Source: CAYRGQ01 sp964423925
Lineage (GTDB): Bacteria > Bacteroidota > Bacteroidia > Sphingobacteriales > Sphingobacteriaceae
NCBI GenBank assembly: GCA_964423925.1
Contig: CAYRGQ010000001.1
Location: 62,001-126,000 of the forward strand
DNA: 64,000 nt
Direction of reading: 5' to 3'
Position numbers and translations under genes: made by a program. Shown here piece by piece: positions 52,761 to 61,688 of this stretch. Each line of letters starts with the position of its first letter. Position 1 is the stretch's first letter. Below the pieces are notes generated by a model. That model ran no database searches, was not told the DNA's origin, and was given only the letters and a program-made list of their open reading frames with translations.

Positions 52761-53805
52761 ATTGATACTTCAAGTGGATGGCATTAGCAAACGTTATCGC
52801 GAGGGGATGGCCTATGCCGTCTGCCGCGTTTCCTTCGATTTGAAACCGGGCGAGCTAATGGCTTTAGTAGGTGAGAGCGGTTCGGGAAAAACCACCTTAC
52901 TACGTATAATTGCCGGTCTAGAGCATCCAGATGAAGGCGCGATATACCTATCGGGTCAGGCAATGGTCGGCGGGTCTAAAGCAGTTCCGCCTAACCAACG
53001 AGGCATCGGATTGCTTTTTCAAGACTATGCCCTTTTTCCGCACCTGACCATTTTCCAGAACATTGCGTTCGGCCTTCATGGTCTTTCTAAATCCGAGCAG
53101 GCGTTGTGCGTGAGAGACATGATGGCCGTGACGGGATTGGAAATCGACGCCGGACGCTATCCTCACGAAATTTCGGGCGGACAACAGCAGCGTGTCGCGT
53201 TGGCACGAGCGCTGGCCGCGCGCCCGCGGCTATTATTGCTTGACGAGCCATTTAGCAATTTGGATACGATCTTGCGCGAGCAAATACGTGAAGATGTCAA
53301 GGAAATTATTGCAAAAACACGAACAACCGCCATCTTAGTTACTCACGATATCAAGGATGCACTGGCGATGGCCGACAGAATTGCAGTAATGGACAAGGGA
53401 CGCTTGCTCCAAATTGATACACCCGGCGCAATTTATCACCGACCCATAAATGCGTATGTAGCGCGTCTTTTTGGAAAGTTTAACGTAGTGGACGTGGAGG
53501 TCGAAGGGGAGTTTCTACGCACGGGATTTGGTTCCCTACTACTTACAAACGACATGAGGAGTCGTCTATCGTCTCGAATTTGCTTTCGTCCTGAACATGC
53601 CCAGCTAACTAACCCTAGCGATAGCAGTTTATCCGGCATCGTGCGAACTTGCAATTTTTTTGGAGACCGTTGGCAGTTGAAGCTTGAAGATTTGGACAAT
53701 AAAGGGGTGTGTATCTATATTGACTACCAGGATAGTAGGCGTTTCAGTCCCGGAGATCGCGTCGCCTTTACCTTATCGTCCTTTAGCCAATGGGAAGGGC
53801 AGTAG
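52753..53805 (+). CDS. fbpC: Ferric-iron ABC transporter ATP-binding protein
   Basis: A 350-residue ATPase. Walker A is GESGSGKTT (residues 40-48), the signature is SGGQQQRVALARAL near 137-150, Walker B is LLLLDEPFSNLD at about 158-169, and the H-loop is VTHD near 196. A C-terminal TOBE-like domain runs from about 240 to 350 (RTCNFFGDRWQLKLEDL). It energises iron import through the fused permease whose end it overlaps by 8 bases. The convergent binding-protein gene begins from the other side after a 36-base gap without a clear hairpin. Confidence 0.94.
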   Translation: MNELILQVDGISKRYREGMAYAVCRVSFDLKPGELMALVGESGSGKTTLLRIIAGLEHPDEGAIYLSGQAMVGGSKAVPPNQRGIGLLFQDYALFPHLTIFQNIAFGLHGLSKSEQALCVRDMMAVTGLEIDAGRYPHEISGGQQQRVALARALAARPRLLLLDEPFSNLDTILREQIREDVKEIIAKTRTTAILVTHDIKDALAMADRIAVMDKGRLLQIDTPGAIYHRPINAYVARLFGKFNVVDVEVEGEFLRTGFGSLLLTNDMRSRLSSRICFRPEHAQLTNPSDSSLSGIVRTCNFFGDRWQLKLEDLDNKGVCIYIDYQDSRRFSPGDRVAFTLSSFSQWEGQ

Positions 53806-53841
53806 GTGATATTACGACGCGGTACGCAGATACTTTCGTTA

Positions 53842-54867
53842 CTAATTCCAGCCTACGGCGTCAAATACCTTTATCGCTTGGTCGTTGAAATCGCCGAGTG
53901 AAGACAGATTAATTGAGTCAGGTTTGAATGTACCCCATTGTTTGAGCAGATTAGCCATTTCGACGTTCGGATTTAACGGGTATTCGAAGTTCGTAATCGC
54001 TAGCTTTTGCTGCACAGTCTCACTTAAAAGAAATTCGGCAAGCTTGATCGCTGACTCCTTGTTTTTGGCATGTTTTGCTATGCCAAATCCACTGATGTTG
54101 ACGTGCGTACCCCGATTGCTTTGGTTAGGAAATATAATGCCAACGGATTCACCTGCCTTACGCTCTTCTTCGTTGTCACTGTTGAGCAATTGGCCGATGT
54201 AGTAGGTGTTGACGATGGTTAGATCTCCTTCGCCGCTGGCAATAGCTTTCACTTGATCGCGGTCGCTGCCTTTAGGCTCCCGCGCTAAGTTGGCGATCAA
54301 ACCGTTTGCCCATGCAGTTGCCTTCGCTTCGCCGTCGGCGGCAATAATCGATGCCATTAGAGACTGATTATAGACATTGTCAGAGGAGCGTACCAAAACC
54401 CGGCCTCGCCATTTCGGATTGGCCAAGTCGGCATAATCTTGGATCTCATCGGCATTTATGCGATCCTTGGCGTATGCAATGATGCGTGCGCGAGCAGTCA
54501 TTCCGTACCAGACGCCCTCTGGGTGGCGATATTGTTTAGGAACCAGTTTCGTAAGCTGTCCTGAATCAAATGCCTGCAACAATCCCTTATTGTGTGCGCG
54601 GTTAAGTCGGCCTGCATCGACCGTAATCAGGAGATCGGCCGGCGAATTTTCACCCTCAGTTTCCATCCGCTGAATAAGTTCGTCCGCACTCGCGTTGATG
54701 ACGTTTACACGGATGCCTGTTTCTTCAGTAAATAAGGCAAATATCTCTTGGTCGACGGCGTAATGACGGTGCGTATATACATTTACGATATCACCTTCTA
54801 TTCTAGATTGGCAGGACAGTGCTAAGATAGAGATAGCAGCGAACAGAAAACAAGTTACTTTTCTCAT
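53842..54867 (-). CDS. fbpA: Ferric-iron ABC transporter substrate-binding lipoprotein
   Basis: A 341-residue lipoprotein (LALSC, Cys19) of the FbpA/FutA class that holds iron(III) between two lobes. The start of the mature protein, VNVYTHRHYAVDQEIFALFTEETG, is characteristic; the tyrosine pair in VNTYYIGQLL around residue 215 provides iron ligands in this family, with more from the N-terminal YTHRHY. It lies convergent to the permease and ATPase, with its own promoter at 54927-54957, so the binding protein can be made in a different ratio from the membrane parts. No Fur-like site was recognised by eye. Confidence 0.93.
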   Translation of the reverse strand: MRKVTCFLFAAISILALSCQSRIEGDIVNVYTHRHYAVDQEIFALFTEETGIRVNVINASADELIQRMETEGENSPADLLITVDAGRLNRAHNKGLLQAFDSGQLTKLVPKQYRHPEGVWYGMTARARIIAYAKDRINADEIQDYADLANPKWRGRVLVRSSDNVYNQSLMASIIAADGEAKATAWANGLIANLAREPKGSDRDQVKAIASGEGDLTIVNTYYIGQLLNSDNEEERKAGESVGIIFPNQSNRGTHVNISGFGIAKHAKNKESAIKLAEFLLSETVQQKLAITNFEYPLNPNVEMANLLKQWGTFKPDSINLSSLGDFNDQAIKVFDAVGWN

Positions 54868-54926
54868 AATATTCCAGCGATTTGGATTGGTCTGATTGTT
54901 TTAAATTTGACTTATTCTAAATAGGG

Positions 54927-54957
54927 CAAATATAGTTAACTGTTCTGCATTTAGCAA
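54927..54957 (-). promoter_or_regulatory. Promoter of the iron-binding protein gene
   Basis: On the minus strand TTG (54957-54955), 20 bases, then TATATTTG (54934-54927) fits the Bacteroidota -33/-7 consensus exactly. The leader to the start codon at 54867 is about 55 bases. Confidence 0.6.
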
Positions 54958-55156
54958 TAAACACGTATGCCTTGCGTGTGCTGTTTGCGAAGGACCGGCG
55001 AAGCGGTGACTAGCGCAAACGATTGTCCTTGTTTTTGCCATTTTTGTGCAATCGATTGTCTGGCTAAACGCGTCGTCCCCAGTTCGAATTATTAGGGGAT
55101 TATTTTATATTGCACCATATTTTCTGATACAACAACAACGACAACTCCCCTTTAAA

Positions 55157-56293
55157 ATGAGTGATATATCGAGTCTTTTAGAGGCCGCTAGTGCTTTTGA
55201 CTTGGCTACAACACCCCGTTATGCGCGTGCGTTTGGCTCCGGCCACATCAACGACACGTACCGCGTGTGGGGTGATGACGAATCCCAGTCGCCATTTCTG
55301 ATGCAGCGAATCAACCACAACGTGTTTCCAGAAGTGGACAAGCTCATGGAAAACATGCGTTTGGTGACAGAACACTTGAAGCGTAAGATAGCGGCCTCCG
55401 GGGAAGGGAATCCTGCATTAAACGTATTGACGATCGTCCCTACGCGCGACGGCGGCTTATATCATCGCGATCCGTCGGGAAACTACTGGCGGATGTTTTT
55501 ACTGTTGGAAAATACACGATCCTACGACATCGTCACGAGTGAGCAGCAGGCTAGGGAAGGAGGGCGTGCGTTCGGGCTGTTCCAGCTTATGCTCGCCGAC
55601 GTGGATGCGAAGCGCATTCACGAAGTGCTGCCGGGTTTCCATCATATTGGCAAGCGCCTCGATGCGCTTAAGCGTGCCATCGCGGCGGATGCGGTGGGCC
55701 GTGTGGGCGAATGCCAGGATATGATTGATTTTGCCTTGCAGCGCGCAGATCGTATGCATACCATCCTGCGCATGGGCGAATCGGGCGAGCTGCCCCTGCG
55801 TATTACGCACAACGATACGAAATTCAACAACGTCCTGTTGGACGACCAGGATAAGGCCCAATGCGTGATCGACCTGGACACCGTCATGCCGGGCTATGCC
55901 GCCTATGATTTTGGAGATGCGATACGCACGGTAATTAACAGTGCCGCCGAGGACGAGGCCGACCTTTCGAAAATCTCGCTTAACATTCCGTTTTTTGAGG
56001 CGTATACCGAAGGCTATTTCTCCCAAGCGGCTAAATTCCTCACGCCGGCGGAAGTCTTTTCCCTCATGGAAGGCGTATTGTTGCTGCCTTATATCATTGG
56101 CGTTCGCTTCCTCACCGACCATTTGGAGGGCGACCATTATTTCAAAACGCATCACGAGGGGCACAACCTGCAACGGGCCCGTACGCAATTCCATTTGGTG
56201 GGGCAGCTTGAATGTGCCGAAGACACCTTAAAGGGGATTATCGGTAAAATTGCCCAAACGTATGAGTCCATTCCCGATACGAACGCGGGATAG
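55157..56293 (+). CDS. Aminoglycoside-phosphotransferase-fold kinase, N-acetylhexosamine 1-kinase-like
   Basis: A 378-residue cytoplasmic kinase. The N-lobe has FGSGHINDTYRV; the catalytic loop is THNDTKFNNVLLDD and the metal-binding segment is CVIDLDTVMPGYAAYDFGDAIRT (about residues 248-265), both very close to NahK, the kinase that phosphorylates N-acetylglucosamine and N-acetylgalactosamine at C1. ATG 55157 is preferred because the longer frame from 55046 adds 37 residues unlike the family. No phosphorylase or uridylyltransferase gene is adjacent. The CBM9-like gene follows after 59 bases. The acceptor could be another sugar or alcohol, since APH-fold kinases vary widely. Confidence 0.85.
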   Translation: MSDISSLLEAASAFDLATTPRYARAFGSGHINDTYRVWGDDESQSPFLMQRINHNVFPEVDKLMENMRLVTEHLKRKIAASGEGNPALNVLTIVPTRDGGLYHRDPSGNYWRMFLLLENTRSYDIVTSEQQAREGGRAFGLFQLMLADVDAKRIHEVLPGFHHIGKRLDALKRAIAADAVGRVGECQDMIDFALQRADRMHTILRMGESGELPLRITHNDTKFNNVLLDDQDKAQCVIDLDTVMPGYAAYDFGDAIRTVINSAAEDEADLSKISLNIPFFEAYTEGYFSQAAKFLTPAEVFSLMEGVLLLPYIIGVRFLTDHLEGDHYFKTHHEGHNLQRARTQFHLVGQLECAEDTLKGIIGKIAQTYESIPDTNAG

Positions 56294-56352
56294 CGCTTCG
56301 GCAGTTTGCTCGGGACTAGCTCGCTGGCGGTGCGATATCCACGATTGAACCG

Positions 56353-57012
56353 ATGACGATCAAGACCTTAACCATACCGTTCCTAGCCGACTTGCGTTAT
56401 GATGCGCCCTTTGGTGCATTTAATTCGGCGCTGGACGCGGTGACACCCACCGTGATTGGTGAAGCACCTTGGGCCGACTTTCCCTACGTGCCGACGGTTA
56501 GCGTGTGCATCGGCCACTTCGCAGGTGGAATTGCTTTGCGATATCGGGTGTCGGAGGAGGTTGCCCAATCGCGGTACCGGCAAACCCATGATCCGGTGCA
56601 TAAGGACAGTTGCGTCGAGTTTTTCATATCGTTCGACGACAATGAGCATTATTATAATTTGGAAATCAATTGTTTAGGGACGATCATGATGGCCTATGGC
56701 AATGCCGTGGTTGTCGAGCGCACCCAGGTGAACATTGCGGTGGCGGAGTCCATCCGTATTCGGTCGAGCATCGACGCTAGCAAGCCGCTAGCCGCACAGG
56801 GGCAATGGGAACTACTGGTTGTGGTGCCCTTAACGGTATTTGTGCAGCATCCTGATTTGAATCTGACGGACGCATCCGTCCGGGGGAATTTTTATAAGTG
56901 TGGCGACGACTTGCCCACACCGCATTTCGTCGCTTGGAACCGGGTGGAGCATCCCATACCCAGTTTTCATCAACCTGCCTATTTCGGCAAGCTGGTTTTC
57001 GTAAAACCTTAG
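56353..57012 (+). CDS. CBM9-like carbohydrate-binding protein
   Basis: A 219-residue protein without a signal peptide. It matches the CBM9-like (CBM_9_2) family by DSCVEFFISFDDNEHYYNLEINCLGTIMMAYG, GNFYKCGDDLPTPHFVAWN and IPSFHQPAYFGKLVF. Family members have a beta-sandwich that binds reducing ends of sugars; those without a signal peptide are common in Bacteroidota and their role is not known. It lies 59 bases behind a NahK-like kinase, which suggests a shared sugar ligand. A 9-base inverted repeat (AATTCCTTA at 57037-57045 and TAAGGAATT at 57087-57095) lies downstream with a long loop. Confidence 0.8.
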   Translation: MTIKTLTIPFLADLRYDAPFGAFNSALDAVTPTVIGEAPWADFPYVPTVSVCIGHFAGGIALRYRVSEEVAQSRYRQTHDPVHKDSCVEFFISFDDNEHYYNLEINCLGTIMMAYGNAVVVERTQVNIAVAESIRIRSSIDASKPLAAQGQWELLVVVPLTVFVQHPDLNLTDASVRGNFYKCGDDLPTPHFVAWNRVEHPIPSFHQPAYFGKLVFVKP

Positions 57013-57117
57013 TCGCCGGGCTTCGAGCGAAACAAAAATTCCTTACGCTACCGGGCTATCCGCACATCGGAATAACATCGGTCGAATAAGGAATTCTGTC
57101 TCAGCAGCTAAAGCTAA

Positions 57118-57456
57118 CTACTGGAATACGCTTTCTTTTTTGAACGCTTGGGCGAGCAAGGCGTAAAAGATGACGCGGTACTTGTTGCGGTTTGATGAAC
57201 CCACTTTCTCGATGGTTGCCTGGATGGCATCGTCTAGTGCTTTGCTGTCTGCCAAGCCGAGTTTCTTGACTAAGAAATTTTGCTTGACGCGCTCCAGCTC
57301 GTCGGAGTCGGATGCCGCGATGGTTTCGGCGTCCGCATTGTAAATCGATGGGCCTAAACTTTTAGCTACCGCCGTAAGCAGCGCTGTGTCTATATTCAGT
57401 CCCAGTTTCTTTACTTCTGCCTCATACTTGGCAATCAGATCATCAAATTTGCTCAT
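57118..57456 (-). CDS. DUF2853-family protein
   Basis: A 112-residue cytoplasmic, highly helical protein matching the DUF2853 family: MSKFDDLIAKYEAEVKKLG at the start, ELERVKQNFLVKKLGL in the middle and SSNRNKYRVIFYALLA towards the end. Function unknown; the compact helical fold and high charge suggest a small binding protein. It is convergent with the CBM9-like gene and transcribed alone. The sequence CTAAATTA at 57496-57503 reads TAATTTAG on the minus strand, a possible -7 element. Confidence 0.85.
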   Translation of the reverse strand: MSKFDDLIAKYEAEVKKLGLNIDTALLTAVAKSLGPSIYNADAETIAASDSDELERVKQNFLVKKLGLADSKALDDAIQATIEKVGSSNRNKYRVIFYALLAQAFKKESVFQ

Positions 57457-57717
57457 AATGAAATGCGGTTTAATGGAAATGTAATTACTTTCGGGCTAAA
57501 TTAACGAATTATTTGGGGATGTAAAGCCGTCGTTGACTTTTCTGCGCGAAAGCGCTCGGTGCGGCTGGGTCGCGTAAGGCGCCGTTGCTCTGTAAATTCC
57601 CTTTTTTCAGATACTGAGCCAATTTTATGCGTATCTTCGAAAGGCAGGGCCGACAGCGCAGCGCATGCGCAACGTCCACCTAAAAATCTGTTTCTTTTCA
57701 AACGATAAACATTCAGG

Positions 57718-58983
57718 ATGCCAAACGATACGAAGATAAAATGTCCAAATTGTAGTGCCACCATTGACGTGCAGGATATCCTTGCCCATCAGTTGGAGGA
57801 CGAGATCAAACAAAAATATCAGGCTCAACTGGCGACCGAGCGGCAGCGTTACGAGCAGGAGCAAGCTAAGCTGGCGCAGGAGCGTGAGGCCTTCGAACAA
57901 AAGAAAAGGCAGGAAAACGAGCTTTTCCAGCAGCGCCTCGAGACCAAACTGCGCGAGGAGAAAAAAAACATCGAAGGCCAACTGAAGGCAAAGATGCAGG
58001 CCGATATGGCCGAGCAGTACGACGTCTTGCAGCGGGAGTTACAGGATAAATCCGAACAACTGAAGGAGCTTCACCGAACCAAAGCGCAAATCGAGCAGTT
58101 AAAGCGCGAGAAAGAGGAAGTTCGCGAAGCAGTCGCGCTGGAGCTGCAGCGCAAGATGAACGAACAATTGCAAGGTGAGCGCGAGCGGATCCGGAAAATG
58201 GAGGAAGAGCGCAACGAACTCCGTATGCGCGAACTGCAAAAGCAGCTCGACGACCAGAAAAAGTTGACTGAGGAGATGAAGCGTAAGCAGGAGCAGGGAT
58301 CCATGCAACTGCAGGGTGAGGTACAGGAATTAGCCATCGAGGAATGGCTCGCCTTGCAGTTTCCCCTAGACAACATCGAAGAAATCAAGAAAGGCGCGCG
58401 TGGAGGCGACTGCATCCAGGTCGTCAATACACACACGCGCGTCAACTGCGGACGAATTTACTACGAGAGCAAGCGAACGAAAGATTTCCAACCCAGTTGG
58501 ATTGAGAAATTCAAGGCCGACATGCGGGAGAAGGGAGCCGACGTGGGCGTGTTAGTGACGGATGCTATGCCGGCGGGATTTGAGCGTATGGGTATTAAGG
58601 ATGGCGTTTGGGTGTGCAGTTACGAAGAATTCAAAGGTCTGTGTGCCGTACTTCGCGAAACCGTTATTCAGCTCAGCCTGGCGGTCTCGTCGCAGGAAAA
58701 CAAAGGTGACAAGATGCATATGCTGTACGATTATCTCACCAGCAGCAGTTTCCGCATGCAGGTGGAAGCCATTGTGGAAGGCTTTTCGTGCATGAAGACT
58801 GAGTTGGAAAAGGAAAAACGTGCCATGCAGCGCATCTGGAAGGAACGGGAGAAGCAGATCGACAAAGTCGTCACCAACACGATCGACATGTACGGTGCTG
58901 TCCGTGGTATTGCGGGTAGCGCCATACAGCCCGTGCAGGCGTTGGAACTGCCGGGGACAGACGAAGATGAGGACGATGACTAA
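57718..58983 (+). CDS. DUF2130 coiled-coil protein with nuclease-like core
   Basis: A 421-residue cytoplasmic protein. The N-terminus has a single CPNC knuckle in IKCPNCSATIDV (residues 5-16). Residues about 25-200 form one long charged coiled coil rich in Glu, Lys, Gln and Arg. Residues about 205-340 are the DUF2130 domain (EEWLALQFPLDNIEEIKKGARGGD, RIYYESKRTKDF, GADVGVLVTDA). The spacing GGDC, then YESKR, resembles the D-ExK metal site of PD-(D/E)xK nucleases, as in RmuC-like proteins, so a DNA-linked role is plausible. An acidic tail (DEDEDDD) ends the protein. A bidirectional terminator follows. Confidence 0.85.
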   Translation: MPNDTKIKCPNCSATIDVQDILAHQLEDEIKQKYQAQLATERQRYEQEQAKLAQEREAFEQKKRQENELFQQRLETKLREEKKNIEGQLKAKMQADMAEQYDVLQRELQDKSEQLKELHRTKAQIEQLKREKEEVREAVALELQRKMNEQLQGERERIRKMEEERNELRMRELQKQLDDQKKLTEEMKRKQEQGSMQLQGEVQELAIEEWLALQFPLDNIEEIKKGARGGDCIQVVNTHTRVNCGRIYYESKRTKDFQPSWIEKFKADMREKGADVGVLVTDAMPAGFERMGIKDGVWVCSYEEFKGLCAVLRETVIQLSLAVSSQENKGDKMHMLYDYLTSSSFRMQVEAIVEGFSCMKTELEKEKRAMQRIWKEREKQIDKVVTNTIDMYGAVRGIAGSAIQPVQALELPGTDEDEDDD

Positions 58984-59075
58984 CGAAAGGGGATGAGGCG
59001 ATTCTGTATTGAAAGTAGCTTTCCTGTACGCCGAACCGTGCAATCACTTGCTACAGTCAGCGGAACCGCCTAACC

Positions 59076-59110
59076 AAAAAAGCCTGCCAAGTTTTGCTTG
59101 GCAGGCTTTT
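59076..59110. terminator. Bidirectional terminator between DUF2130 gene and queA
   Basis: AGCCTGCCAAG pairs perfectly with CTTGGCAGGCT around a 5-base loop, flanked by A-rich and T-rich tracts (AAAAA on the left, TTT on the right), so it can stop both convergent transcripts. Confidence 0.9.
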
Positions 59111-59139
59111 ATGCTATTTGCTATTTCTCGGTGTGCCGA

Positions 59140-60189
59140 CTAGATAATCAGCATGGCGTCGCCATAGCTATAGAACCGGTACTTTTCTTTCACGGCTACT
59201 TCATAGGCGTTCATGACGTTTTCGTATCCCCCAAACGCTGCAATCATCACAAGTAGCGTGGACTCCGGCGTATGGAAGTTGGTGACCATGCAGTTGGCGA
59301 TGCTGAAATCGTAGGGTGGATAGATGAATTTGCTCGTCCAATCGTTAGCCGGCTTGAGGTGCTGATCGGTCGATACCGAAGACTCAATCGCGCGCATGGA
59401 CGTCGTGCCTACGGCGCATACGCGGCGTTTGGCGTCAATGGCTTTGTTCACAATGTCCGCGTCTTTAGGCTGGATTAAGAATTGCTCCGAATCCATCTTG
59501 TGCTTGGTGAGGTCTTCCACTTCCACCGGGCGGAAGGTGCCCAAGCCGACATGCAGGGTGACTTCGGCAAACTCGACGCCTTTCAGCTCCAGCCGTTTCA
59601 TCAGTTCGCGGCTAAAGTGCAGGCCAGCAGTGGGAGCCGCTACGGCGCCTTCGTGCTTGGCATAAATCGTCTGGTAACGAAATTTATCTTCGGGGTTGGC
59701 CTTGCGCTTGATGTATTTAGGCAGTGGTGTCTCGCCGAGGATTTCGATGTTGCGCCTAAACTCCTCTTCCGTGCCATCGAAAAGGAAACGGATCGTGCGC
59801 CCGCGCGACGTGGTGTTGTCGACCACTTCGGCGACGAGCAGGTCGTCTTCACCAAAATAAAGTTTGTTGCCTACGCGGATCTTCCTTGCCGGGTCGACCA
59901 GTACGTCCCAAAGACGCAGCTCCTTGTTCAGCTCGCGCAACAGGAACACTTCGATCGTGGCGCCCGTCTTCTCTTTGTTGCCGTACATCCGTGCCGGGAA
60001 AACCTTGGTGTTATTGAGGATCATGACGTCGTGCTCGTCAAAATAGTTCAGGATGTCCTTGAAGATCTTGTGCTCTATTTTGCCTGTTTTGCGATCCAAT
60101 ACCATCAAACGCGACTCGTCGCGGTTCTCGACAGGTTCGTGGGCAATTAATGAATCCGGTAAATTAAATTTAAATTGAGATAATTTCAT
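59140..60189 (-). CDS. queA: S-adenosylmethionine:tRNA ribosyltransferase-isomerase
   Basis: A 349-residue cytoplasmic enzyme of queuosine synthesis that transfers and isomerises the ribosyl part of S-adenosylmethionine onto 7-aminomethyl-7-deazaguanine in tRNA, giving epoxyqueuosine. Recognised by LSQFKFNLPDSLIAHEPVENRDESRLMVLDR at the start, NNTKVFPARMYGNK, GAVAAPTAGLHFSRELM, EVTLHVGLGTFRPV and NFHTPESTLLVMIAAFGG. Full family length, intact. Transcribed alone. On the minus strand, TATCTTTG at 60338-60331 is a perfect -7 match 142 bases upstream and could be its promoter. Confidence 0.96.
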   Translation of the reverse strand: MKLSQFKFNLPDSLIAHEPVENRDESRLMVLDRKTGKIEHKIFKDILNYFDEHDVMILNNTKVFPARMYGNKEKTGATIEVFLLRELNKELRLWDVLVDPARKIRVGNKLYFGEDDLLVAEVVDNTTSRGRTIRFLFDGTEEEFRRNIEILGETPLPKYIKRKANPEDKFRYQTIYAKHEGAVAAPTAGLHFSRELMKRLELKGVEFAEVTLHVGLGTFRPVEVEDLTKHKMDSEQFLIQPKDADIVNKAIDAKRRVCAVGTTSMRAIESSVSTDQHLKPANDWTSKFIYPPYDFSIANCMVTNFHTPESTLLVMIAAFGGYENVMNAYEVAVKEKYRFYSYGDAMLII

Positions 60190-60574
60190 CGATGCGTAAA
60201 AGTATATTTAGTAGTCTGCTGCAGCGAAAAGAAAGTGCCGCTTTGCTGAGCTCAGTTGGTTGATTGCCAAGACCAAACTCTCCTTGCGCCGCTCCATTTC
60301 AGACATGCCGAATGGAACTAAAATAGCGCGCAAAGATACAAAATAAATACGTGAAAAGCGAATATTTATTGTTGATTCACGTTCGGCATACAACTATACT
60401 CGCTAAACGCTGCAAACTTATTTTTGTTTGGGTGCGGTTTGCGGAGTCTCCGGATGCCGCCGGGCAATGCATGACAGGCCATAACAGTTAGATGGCAAAG
60501 CTGTTTTATCTTGCGTCGAATTTTAAGCCGGTTCACGTATTTTTAGCTAGAATTATTAACCTATTTTCCAATAT
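60190..60574. other. 385-base intergenic region between queA and rhaT
   Basis: No gene, repeat or tRNA was recognised. It carries -7-like elements in both directions: TATCTTTG on the minus strand (60338-60331) towards queA, and TATTTTTG at 60419-60426 on the plus strand towards rhaT. Neither has a convincing -33 partner. The region must hold the rhamnose-responsive control site, but I cannot identify a regulator binding motif. Confidence 0.5.
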
Positions 60575-61648
60575 ATGAATGCACTAGCAGGAGTTATTTT
60601 TCACCTTATTGGCGGATTCGCGTCAGGGAGCTTTTACGTGCCCTATAAAAAAGTAAAGGGCTGGGCGTGGGAGACGTTCTGGATCGTGGGCGGGCTGTTT
60701 TCTTGGCTCATCGTTCCGCCGTTAGCCGCTTACATAACCATCCCCGGTTTTGCCGACATTATCCGGCAGGCTGACAGCGGCACGTTGGGATATGCGTATC
60801 TTTTTGGCTTGTTATGGGGCGTAGGGGGGCTTACCTATGGCCTAGGGGTGCGGTATTTGGGTGTGTCGCTCGGCAGCAGCATCATCTTGGGGCTCTCGAT
60901 GGTGTTCGGTTCATTGATGCCTTCCATCTATTACTACTTTGCCGGAGTAGAAGGCAAGGAAACAATCGACCAGTTTATAAATGAAGCATGGGGTCGCACA
61001 GTGCTGATGGGGTTGCTGGTTTGCGTGGTCGGTATCTACATGTGCGGGCTTGCGGGCGTACGTAAAGAGCGCGAACTAGGTGTTAAGCAAAACGGCAATG
61101 CCGATTATAATTTCGGCTTGGGAATCACCGTCGCAATCGTGTCAGGCATCCTCAGCGCCTGTTTCAACTTTGGGTTGGAGGCGGGTAAACCGATGGCCAC
61201 CGTGGCCAACGACCTGTGGAAGGCTGCAAACCCGGGCAAGGGCGAATTCCTTTTTCAGAATAACGTGACTTACGTGGTCGTCCTATGGGGCGGACTGACA
61301 ACTAATTTCGTATGGTGTATGTTTCTCAACGCACGTAATCGTACTTTCGGCGACTACGTCAACTCAAAAGTACCCATTGCGCGCAATATTCTGTTCTGTG
61401 CATTAGCCGGAACTACTTGGTACCTGCAGTTCTTTTTCTACGGTATGGGTGAGAGCCGGCTGGGCAACGGTGCCAGCTCCTGGATTCTTCACATGGCGTT
61501 TATCATTCTCATTGCCAACGCTTGGGGGGTAATCTTGAAGGAATGGAAAGGCACGACAAGGCGGACATATTCGATGGTGATTTTAGGTCTTTTGGTTATG
61601 ATCGCTTCCATCATACTCGTGGGCTTTGCCCGCACGTTAGGAGAATAA
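60575..61648 (+). CDS. rhaT: L-rhamnose/proton symporter
   Basis: A 357-residue inner-membrane protein with about ten helices. The N-terminus FHLIGGFASGSFYVPYKKVKGWAWE followed by FWIVGGLFSWLIVPPLAAY, LGVRYLGVSLGSSIILGL and the C-terminal GNGASSWILHMAFIILIANAWG are clear RhaT signatures. RhaT imports L-rhamnose driven by protons. It begins a rhamnose catabolic operon: the aldolase/dehydrogenase starts 40 bases later and L-rhamnose isomerase follows. The protein has the family's normal length. Confidence 0.95.
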   Translation: MNALAGVIFHLIGGFASGSFYVPYKKVKGWAWETFWIVGGLFSWLIVPPLAAYITIPGFADIIRQADSGTLGYAYLFGLLWGVGGLTYGLGVRYLGVSLGSSIILGLSMVFGSLMPSIYYYFAGVEGKETIDQFINEAWGRTVLMGLLVCVVGIYMCGLAGVRKERELGVKQNGNADYNFGLGITVAIVSGILSACFNFGLEAGKPMATVANDLWKAANPGKGEFLFQNNVTYVVVLWGGLTTNFVWCMFLNARNRTFGDYVNSKVPIARNILFCALAGTTWYLQFFFYGMGESRLGNGASSWILHMAFIILIANAWGVILKEWKGTTRRTYSMVILGLLVMIASIILVGFARTLGE

Positions 61649-61688
61649 TTTTTAATATCAATTAGCACATCAAAATACAATAACGCAT

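Noticed and set aside
57037..57095. Inverted repeat AATTCCTTA/TAAGGAATT as a terminator
   Set aside because: The 41-base loop and missing T-run make it unconvincing.
59482..60150. Open frame of 222 codons on the plus strand opposite queA
   Set aside because: Fully antisense to queA with no family resemblance.
60248..60263. GAGCTCAGTTGGTTGA resembles the D-arm of a tRNA
   Set aside because: No anticodon stem, T-arm (GGTTCRA) or acceptor pairing follows in either direction, so it is a chance match, not a tRNA or tRNA remnant.
60208..60393. 61-codon open frame upstream of queA on the minus strand
   Set aside because: It has no family match and includes a perfect -7 promoter element, so it is more likely leader or intergenic DNA.
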